DNA from: Mycobacterium sp.
Lineage (GTDB): Bacteria > Actinomycetota > Actinomycetes > Mycobacteriales > Mycobacteriaceae
Assembly: GCA_018500005.2 (NCBI GenBank)
Contig: JAHBAP020000622.1
Location: 1 to 5,466, forward strand
Length of the DNA: 5,466 bases
Reading direction: 5' to 3'
Translations under genes and position numbers: made by a program
Notes under the pieces: generated by a model
Databases searched by the model: none
What the model saw: only the letters and a program-made list of their open reading frames with translations
What the model was told of the DNA's origin: nothing
Shown: piece by piece, positions 1 to 5,466 of the stretch
Layout: the number at the start of each line of letters is the position of its first letter
How positions within the stretch are numbered: position 1 is the first letter of the stretch

Positions 1-1178
1 ATGTCGATGAACTTTCCGACCAGTTCGAGCTTCTTGTCGATCGTCTGCGGATCGTCATCAACCGTTAACGGCGCCAACAGCAACTGGTCTTGCAGGGTGA
101 AGCGAAGGTCGGCGTTGTAATAGATGTATCGAAGCGGGGACTCAGGGTCGAGAGTCCCATTCGACGCAGAAACGATTCGTCCATATTGAGTGCTGTAGAA
201 GTCCATGTCGCGGACGATGAAATTGAAGAAGTCCGAACGATTTTTCAGACCGATCAGCTCATGGTCTCTCCTGAGCCACCGGTGAAACTCCGTGCCGATC
301 TCATCCCAATCCTCGCGGCGCGCGGCCCTTTTGCGTTCCCGGATCTTTGTCGAGTACTGACTACGAAGCCAGTTCTTGAGGAAGTCCGAGTCGGTATCCT
401 CTCCCAGTTCGTTAAGGGTGCGTATGCGGCTCCTCCATACTTCATTCGCCTTGTTTCTGTCGGTGCCGTCGTCGATGTTGGCCAGCAGGTAGCCCTTGAG
501 CATGTCGGCTGGCGTGAGCTTGAGTCCGCGGTCATTCATCGTCTCGAATATCGAATAAGCATCGTCATCTGTGTACGCGGTGATCTGAACGAGCTGGACG
601 CGGTCCTTCAACCAGTCAATGAAGAACGGGAGTGCCTCGTCACGCAGTTCTTCGGGAAACAGCTCGTCAAGTTCTTCGTAGCGAGCGACCAAGGTGTAGA
701 CGGACTCGGGAGCGCCCTTTGGCGGGTCGTAGCCGCCTTTGTCGAACAACGACTCCATGCACTCCCTACGGTCGTCGACGTCGAGATTGAAGGACTTCTC
801 ACCGAACTTCTCCGAGAAGATCAATTGATCGATGTCGACGGCATCCGGACGGCCTTGTTGCAGCCTGCGCAGGAATGTCAGCAGGAGAGTCAGCGTGGTC
901 ATCCGCTGCTGACCGTCGACAATGAATGGCTGACTACCCTTCTGCGAGATGATGATCGAGCCAAGGTAGTACCCCGGATACCGTGCGACATCCTTACGCG
1001 CATGTTGGGGATCGTAGAGTTCAGCGAATTTGGCAGTCAGATCATTGACGAGGTCGGTGAGCTGCTTCGACTCCCACTTGTACTCGCGTTGGTAGTAGTC
1101 GATCGAATACTTCTTCTTCTCCAGAACCTCCGCGATGGTCTTTGCGACGCCATCGATGCTCCGATCGGTCTCGTTCAC
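1..1178 (-). CDS. DUF262 (GmrSD/SspE-like) protein, 3' end outside window
   Basis: I translated this frame by hand from the minus strand. It is open for 392 codons from a GTG at 1178-1176 and runs off the left edge with no stop. The DUF262 hallmarks are all present: YYQREYKW at residues 28-35 (the usual YQRxYxW), FIVDGQQRMTTLTLLL at 85-100 with the invariant DGQQR at 88-92, and FETMNDRGLKLTPADMLKGY at 211-230. DUF262 has a ParB-like fold. In GmrSD, BrxU and SspE it binds or hydrolyses nucleotide and controls DNA cleavage, often in response to modified DNA. A C-terminal DUF1524 HNH nuclease domain is typical and would lie beyond the window, so nuclease activity cannot be judged here. A basic stretch (IRERKRAARRE) lies near residue 280. 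No signal peptide or membrane segment is visible. The start is supported by a strong purine-rich ribosome site and by a 4-bp GTGA overlap with the upstream helicase stop, which suggests translational coupling. The family call is secure; the target and a defence role are inferred. Confidence 0.95.
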   Translation of the reverse strand, partial: MNETDRSIDGVAKTIAEVLEKKKYSIDYYQREYKWESKQLTDLVNDLTAKFAELYDPQHARKDVARYPGYYLGSIIISQKGSQPFIVDGQQRMTTLTLLLTFLRRLQQGRPDAVDIDQLIFSEKFGEKSFNLDVDDRRECMESLFDKGGYDPPKGAPESVYTLVARYEELDELFPEELRDEALPFFIDWLKDRVQLVQITAYTDDDAYSIFETMNDRGLKLTPADMLKGYLLANIDDGTDRNKANEVWRSRIRTLNELGEDTDSDFLKNWLRSQYSTKIRERKRAARREDWDEIGTEFHRWLRRDHELIGLKNRSDFFNFIVRDMDFYSTQYGRIVSASNGTLDPESPLRYIYYNADLRFTLQDQLLLAPLTVDDDPQTIDKKLELVGKFID

Positions 1179-4100
1179 TTGCCCTCCCCTTCGATCGCCG
1201 TCAGAGTTCCGTTATGACCTTCGGTGTATTCCACGAACGAATTCAAGGTCGCGATCAGCCGCATCTCAACGACCGACTTGGCCCTTGTGTTGAGAAGTTC
1301 CTCTGTACAAATGAGATAAGCCAGGCAGCGGGCACGGCTGATGGCAACGTTGAGGCGATTACGGGAGAAAAGAAAGTCCGCGCCGCGGACCATGTCCGAT
1401 CCGGTCGATGTCGCCATGCTGAACAGCACAACAGCAGCTTCACCGCCCTGGAACTTGTCGACTGTCTCCACCGCGACTCCTCGTGTGCGCGGATCGGCGT
1501 TGAGTGCTCCCCTGATTGTTCGCACCTGGTCGTTGTAGGGGGCCACCACAATGAAGTCGTCCACCGTGAGCGGGGCCTGCACGCCGTCCGCGTTTCTCCA
1601 AGGAGTTCCAATGAGCTCAATGATCTGTTTGACGACCATCTCTGCCTCCTCGACCGAGGAAGTGGAGTTGCCGTGGTGAGTGGCTCTGAGCCAGCGCAGG
1701 CCCGTTCCCGCCACTGTCTTCTGGACAGCGCAGCTGTCATGCCAGGTGAGTCTGCCTTCATAAATCTCGTCAGAGATGAAGCGGCAGATGTCAGGGTGCA
1801 TGCGGCGGGTCTGCTTGATGAAGACTCCACGATCACTTGACAACGTCACATCCTCCCCGAGGATGTGTTCGAGGACGCTCCGACCGCCGCCGCCAGGATG
1901 CACCGCTTGAGTAACCTGCGGAAGCTGCAACGGATCACCGAGCAGGATTAGGTTTCGGGCAGAGGTCGATGCTGCAAGGGCATCGGCGAGTGCGAGTTGG
2001 CCAGCTTCGTCGATCAGGAGAACGTCCACCGGGGCTTCGCGCATCTTCTCGTTGGAGAACATCCATGCAGTGCCGGCCACTATGTTCACACCAGGCCGAA
2101 CCGCAATATCGGCTCCCCCGTTTGCAAATCCGTCGAGCTTGCGGGTTGCGCCTTGCTTGTTGCGCACACCCTTGATCAGCTCGAAGTCACCTTTCTCTTT
2201 GAAGATTTCGATCGTCTTGCGTATGACGTTCTCTATGGCTCGATGGCTGAAGGCAGTTATCCCTACACGTTGGCCCGAGAGGACCAAAGCATGAATGATG
2301 TGCGCCGCCCTGTAGGTCTTCCCGGTGCCCGGAGGGCCTTGCACGGCGACGAAACTGTGGTCGAGTTGCGTTGCCCACCTCAACATTTGGTCGAGATCAT
2401 CGGCGAACACACCGCCCGGTAGCACTTGGCCAGTACGGAAGACCGGCAATCGGCGCCTTAATAGTTCGTCGGTCACTCGGTTAGGGGCGTTGTCGTCTAG
2501 TAGCCGTGCTGCGAAGTCGAATAGAGCAAGACGTTTCTTCTCGGTTGGGACCCAGCTATGGAGGATCACGGAGGCCGGCAGGTGCGCCGCTTCCTCATTC
2601 CGTTCGCTCCACTCGAGATCGACTTCGTTCCCGTCACGATCGAGCCGATCGATCTTCGCACTGATCCATGTGCCGTCCGGCAGCGTATACAGAACGTTTT
2701 CGTCCCCGCCGGGAAAGGCGTCGAGAAGCTGTCGTGGAAAGGAAAAGCGCATCGCGGGGTTCTTAAGCTCCTTCCCCTTCTTGCCCATCCGCGGAAATCG
2801 GCCGACAGGGGTCAGCGCCGCGATGGCGTCGCGCGACTCCAGCAGGTCGGTGGTGTCCTGCTGGCACTGAGCCAGCTTTGGCATCAGGTAGGCCCACCAC
2901 TCATTCGTCCAGTAGCCGAGCAGGTCACCGAGCAGGTGCTCGGGGGTTCCCTCGCCAAAGGAGTGAAAGGCCGCGATCTGGTCATCGATGTCCACGAGGA
3001 CCTCGCTTGGCGCCGCGGGTGGCTGTCGCCATGGAAGGTCGGCCGGGCGTTCACCCACTAACCAGTCGCGTAGCGCGAGTGTCGCGCGTACGTCGTCCTC
3101 GTTGTACTTGGCAATCGCCTCTAGGGCAGCTTGATCGCCGTCGGACATGTATTTCTCGTAGCTCACGACAGCGCCAGCGCCCTTGTCGATGTCGTGAGTT
3201 CGTTGATAGCCGGTAAGCTTCTCCAGGCACTTTAAGCTGTAGGACTCCGACCCCACTTGGAGCGAGTTTCGTGCGACATCAAAGAGGTCGACGAAGACCT
3301 CGGCCTGAATCAGCTTTCCGAGGTCGGCCTCGCCGGCGCCGCGCCTTCTGGTCAGGCTCTGAAGGGCTGTTCGTTCGGTGTGGTTGTAGTGATAAACGTG
3401 CATCGCCGGGAAGCGTTCCCGCCGTTCGATTATGTGGGCAATCAGATTTAGAACGGCATCGGTCTCTTGGTGCGGATCGTGTGCCCACCACGACCGGTAC
3501 TCCCACGCGTCGCTTTCATTCCGTTCGATAAGGCCGAACAGAAAGAACAGGCCGGCATCCGGTTGCCAGAATGGGTGTCCTTCAAAGTCGAGGAAGATAT
3601 CCCCGGCGTCTGGCGGCGGCAGGAGCTCAAATCCTCTGCCCAACCGCGCATCCTCACCCGGTTCAATCATTGCGTAGGGCAGACGGCTGTCCCCTGCCAG
3701 CCGAGCTTCGACTTGCAGAGCCGCTTGCCTCACCAACCAATTCAATCTAGGTTGTCGGATCCCTGACAGTTCACGGTCACACTCGCTCAGCTGCGCGACT
3801 CTAAAGATCCCCGCGGCGTCGAGACTGGCTCGTTCTGTGAGCCTGATTCCAGGAATGAAGACTAGCGAATCCTCAGCCCTCCAGTGGCTCTCGCAGGTCG
3901 CGTAGAACTCGCAGAACTGGCAGTGGTTGCACTTTTCCGGCTTCGTTGAAGAAGTAGGTCCAGCCTCGATGGCTACCCGTAACTGTCCGCGCAGGCGGCG
4001 CCAGTAGGGACGGAAGTCATTGATCCGGAGGGTCTCCCGCCGACCAGAACCCAGCAGAATGTGCATGTGGCTCGGGTCTTGTCCCGTCAGCGCTTTGATC

Positions 4101-4558
4101 GCGTCCGCATAGAAGCAGAGTTGAAGAACATGTCCGGGTTTGGCATCGACTCGTGTCAGCTTCGCATCGGCCGGCTCGTACGCGACGCGGCCGTCCGGAA
4201 GTGTCTTCCGCTCAAGGAAGTCCGCGATGCCGCGCACTCCATCGTGGACGAACGGCATTTGGTAGATGACATCCCAGTGCCCAGCCAGTGGGTTCCCCAC
4301 TCGTTCGACCCATGAGCTGAATGATTCCCGCAGTGCCCTCTCCGGCACGCGATAGACCGAGCGGCCATTCTGCTCATAGTCTTCGAGGCACCGCTCCTCG
4401 TGGATTTCACCTTTTCGTTGCAGGAGCCGCGCGAAGGATCCGAAAACTGGATCAGGCTCTGCGATCTCGCCATCATCGACTTGCGTTCGCAACGTCAGGT
4501 AGTGCGCGCAGTCCAACCACGCAGTAATTTTCGACGGAGTGATTGGCCGTTGACTCAC
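1175..4558 (-). CDS. TM0106-family RecB-like nuclease fused to an SF1 helicase
   Basis: This is a complete 1127-residue protein, predicted to be a cytoplasmic ATP-driven DNA or RNA unwinding and degrading enzyme. Residues 1-230 form a RecB-like PD-(D/E)XK nuclease: D113 in IADFLER, the D131-A-K133 catalytic pair in YEPADAKLTR, and Q146xxxY150. C17 plus C210, C213, C216 and C222 resemble the iron-sulfur cysteines of Cas4 and AddB nucleases. Residues about 318-500 look like a DEDD exonuclease of the RNase_H_2 type: D324-F-E326, D424 or D427, and Y485xxxD489 in YNEDDV. A linker region of about 240 residues follows. The helicase (about 715-1095) has Walker A GPPGTGKT 741-748, Walker B LLIDEAGQ 847-854, GDPLQLPQ 874-881, QTRRMHP 916-922, VAPYND 1005-1010, ETVDKFQGGE 1031-1040 and NVAISRAR 1070-1077, as in UPF1/DNA2-type SF1B enzymes. 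The start is GTG. No in-frame ATG, GTG or TTG exists between it and an in-frame TAA at 4606-4604, so the start is fixed; a weak GGACGGG lies 5 bases upstream. Fusions of this kind are known in the TM0106 family, but the cellular substrate is not. Confidence 0.95.
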   Translation of the reverse strand: MSQRPITPSKITAWLDCAHYLTLRTQVDDGEIAEPDPVFGSFARLLQRKGEIHEERCLEDYEQNGRSVYRVPERALRESFSSWVERVGNPLAGHWDVIYQMPFVHDGVRGIADFLERKTLPDGRVAYEPADAKLTRVDAKPGHVLQLCFYADAIKALTGQDPSHMHILLGSGRRETLRINDFRPYWRRLRGQLRVAIEAGPTSSTKPEKCNHCQFCEFYATCESHWRAEDSLVFIPGIRLTERASLDAAGIFRVAQLSECDRELSGIRQPRLNWLVRQAALQVEARLAGDSRLPYAMIEPGEDARLGRGFELLPPPDAGDIFLDFEGHPFWQPDAGLFFLFGLIERNESDAWEYRSWWAHDPHQETDAVLNLIAHIIERRERFPAMHVYHYNHTERTALQSLTRRRGAGEADLGKLIQAEVFVDLFDVARNSLQVGSESYSLKCLEKLTGYQRTHDIDKGAGAVVSYEKYMSDGDQAALEAIAKYNEDDVRATLALRDWLVGERPADLPWRQPPAAPSEVLVDIDDQIAAFHSFGEGTPEHLLGDLLGYWTNEWWAYLMPKLAQCQQDTTDLLESRDAIAALTPVGRFPRMGKKGKELKNPAMRFSFPRQLLDAFPGGDENVLYTLPDGTWISAKIDRLDRDGNEVDLEWSERNEEAAHLPASVILHSWVPTEKKRLALFDFAARLLDDNAPNRVTDELLRRRLPVFRTGQVLPGGVFADDLDQMLRWATQLDHSFVAVQGPPGTGKTYRAAHIIHALVLSGQRVGITAFSHRAIENVIRKTIEIFKEKGDFELIKGVRNKQGATRKLDGFANGGADIAVRPGVNIVAGTAWMFSNEKMREAPVDVLLIDEAGQLALADALAASTSARNLILLGDPLQLPQVTQAVHPGGGGRSVLEHILGEDVTLSSDRGVFIKQTRRMHPDICRFISDEIYEGRLTWHDSCAVQKTVAGTGLRWLRATHHGNSTSSVEEAEMVVKQIIELIGTPWRNADGVQAPLTVDDFIVVAPYNDQVRTIRGALNADPRTRGVAVETVDKFQGGEAAVVLFSMATSTGSDMVRGADFLFSRNRLNVAISRARCLAYLICTEELLNTRAKSVVEMRLIATLNSFVEYTEGHNGTLTAIEGEGK
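1182..1191 (-). promoter_or_regulatory. Ribosome binding site of the DUF262 gene
   Basis: Read on the minus strand, the sequence AAGGGGAGGG lies inside the last codons of the helicase gene. Its GGAGG core (1187-1183) ends 4 bases before the GTG at 1178. This is a good Shine-Dalgarno match and decides the start of the DUF262 gene. Because it lies inside the upstream coding region and the start overlaps the upstream stop, ribosomes finishing the helicase could reinitiate here. Confidence 0.75.
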
Positions 4559-4603
4559 GAAAGCCCGTCCAGCGCGTCTCGCAGCATCGTCAGCTAGACC
4601 TTG

Positions 4604-5466
4604 TTAATCATCCGCTCGGGGGCCAGGCATCCCGATATTCGAGTACGTGACGAGAAGCGGACCAGCGTCGAAGTGCCCGAGGTTGCCGAAGGCCCTCTGG
4701 GTGTTCAGTGCGCCGTCCCATGCATCGGGCAGATGCTGGAAGTTGGCGGTGACGTTATTGACGCTGGACACGAGTTTCCACCACGCCGCAAAGCCGCCAT
4801 CCGGTTCGGGCTTCGCCGCTGCAGCCGCACTGGCGGTGGCGCGGACCTGATCGGCCTCAGATTGGTCGAGCGCGGCAAATTCCCATGGACTGCCAATGGT
4901 TTGAGCGATCCAGGCGGCCTGACCCGTCAGGTTCTTGCCGCTGTGTTCTGCAATCGCGACCGCTCTGTCTCGTAGCGTGACTGGAACTTCAGCCGCCGTA
5001 GTGTCCGGGTTTTCCCATAGGAACAAGACATTCGGCAACGAATCGCCACCGATCAGCAGCTCGAAGGCTTCTTGCTCGATCCCGACCATGTCGGCGCCCG
5101 GACCGATCGGACCCACGACACAGTAGAACGGGGCAAAGGGGTGGCGGCGGAAGTGGATGAGGTATTCGGACCCGTCGGGCAGTGCGCAGACCTCGGTGCT
5201 AGTGACGGTGGGCCCCATCGGGTTGAACCAGGCCGCCACCGCGACCGTGCGACGGTGCTCAAGCCACAACAGCCGCCGGTCGGCGGGTTGCTCGCCCTCT
5301 TCGCGACGTTCAGACACCGCCGCACGTGCCTGCTCGGCGATCGCCGACACGACCTCAGCGGCGCGATCGGCGGGAACAGTGTCGGCGCTGTCCTCGCCGC
5401 CCGCCGGCACCTCCCCCCGAGAGAGGAGCCCCAGAACATCACTTAGCGTGGGGGTGAACCCCCCCA
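4604..5466 (-). CDS. Hypothetical soluble protein, 5' end probably outside window
   Basis: I do not recognise this protein. The frame ends in TAA at 4606-4604 and stays open to the right edge. The first in-window GTG (5410-5408) would give 268 residues. However, the purine-rich GGGGGGAG abuts that GTG with no spacer, and the upstream codons read like protein (FTPTLSDVLGLLSRGEV), so I place the start upstream, probably beyond the window. Numbered from that GTG, residues about 10-45 are charged and Ala-rich and may be helical. Residues 46-150 form a hydrophobic, aromatic core (LLWLEHRR, AAWFNPMGP, FAPFYCVVGPIGPG, NVLFLWENPD). An Ala-rich linker follows (ATASAAAAAK, 191-200), then a Trp/Asn-rich C-terminal segment (FAAWWKLVSSVNNV). 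There is no signal peptide, membrane helix or catalytic motif that I can name. It lies 45 bp upstream of the helicase on the same strand, so cotranscription is plausible. Its GC appears higher than that of its two neighbours, so it may be host sequence flanking the module rather than a functional partner. Confidence 0.82.
   Translation of the reverse strand, partial: GGFTPTLSDVLGLLSRGEVPAGGEDSADTVPADRAAEVVSAIAEQARAAVSERREEGEQPADRRLLWLEHRRTVAVAAWFNPMGPTVTSTEVCALPDGSEYLIHFRRHPFAPFYCVVGPIGPGADMVGIEQEAFELLIGGDSLPNVLFLWENPDTTAAEVPVTLRDRAVAIAEHSGKNLTGQAAWIAQTIGSPWEFAALDQSEADQVRATASAAAAAKPEPDGGFAAWWKLVSSVNNVTANFQHLPDAWDGALNTQRAFGNLGHFDAGPLLVTYSNIGMPGPRADD

Noticed and set aside
90..1217. 375-codon plus-strand open frame
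   Set aside because: It lies antisense to the DUF262 frame, whose diagnostic motifs (YQRxYxW, DGQQR, FETMNDRG) prove the minus strand is coding. The plus-strand product has no recognisable domain and is a shadow of high-GC codon bias.
1142..1840. 232-codon plus-strand open frame
   Set aside because: It is antisense to the helicase C-terminal domain carrying motifs V and VI, has no recognisable domain, and overlaps a second shadow frame.
4559..4603. Possible promoter in the 45-bp gap upstream of the helicase
   Set aside because: I could not find a paired -35/-10 with reasonable spacing. The gap is short and the genes are co-directional, so readthrough from upstream is the simpler reading.
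4601..5446. Plus-strand open frames of 124 codons each (4601-4975 and 5072-5446)
   Set aside because: They are antisense to the longer right-hand minus-strand gene. Their translations are rich in Arg, Gly and Val with no coherent hydrophobic core, whereas the minus-strand product looks like a folded soluble protein.
5450..5463. GGGGG-TGAA-CCCCC perfect 5-bp hairpin near the right edge
   Set aside because: The stem is short, has no following T-run, and falls inside the open coding frame of the right-hand gene as Gly and Pro codons, so a terminator or operator role is not supported.

Overview
The window comes from a bacterial chromosome or large plasmid, most likely an actinobacterium. The evidence is the high GC content, GTG starts on both genes whose start can be fixed, and a long TM0106-type nuclease-helicase of the kind common in that phylum. 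The genus cannot be read from the sequence. All genes lie on the minus strand, so transcription runs from the right end of the window to the left.

Layout in transcription order. (1) 5466 to 4604 holds a soluble, Ala-rich protein of unknown function. Its reading frame stays open to the right edge, so its true start may lie outside the window. (2) After a 45-bp gap, 4558 to 1175 encodes a complete 1127-residue multidomain enzyme. It has a RecB-like PD-(D/E)XK nuclease with a cysteine cluster, a DEDD-type RNase H-fold exonuclease-like domain, and a C-terminal superfamily 1 (UPF1/DNA2-like) helicase with its motifs intact. (3) Its stop codon overlaps by 4 bp (GTGA) the GTG start of a DUF262 (GmrSD/SspE-like) protein, which runs off the left edge after 392 codons.

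The nuclease-helicase and the DUF262 protein are probably translationally coupled. DUF262 proteins include modification-dependent restriction enzymes (GmrSD, BrxU) and the phosphorothioate-sensing effector SspE, and they are frequent in defence islands. The pair is therefore a candidate anti-phage or DNA-quality-control module: the DUF262 protein would sense or cut DNA, and the helicase-nuclease would unwind and degrade it. This is inference from domain content and gene order; I do not know of a named system with exactly this composition. Hand-sampled lines suggest that GC falls from about 63-75% in the right-hand gene to about 57-60% in the helicase and 50-60% in the DUF262 gene, which would fit a transferred module next to more host-like DNA.

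I found no tRNA, rRNA, CRISPR array, insertion sequence, recombinase or convincing terminator. There is no non-coding stretch longer than 45 bp.
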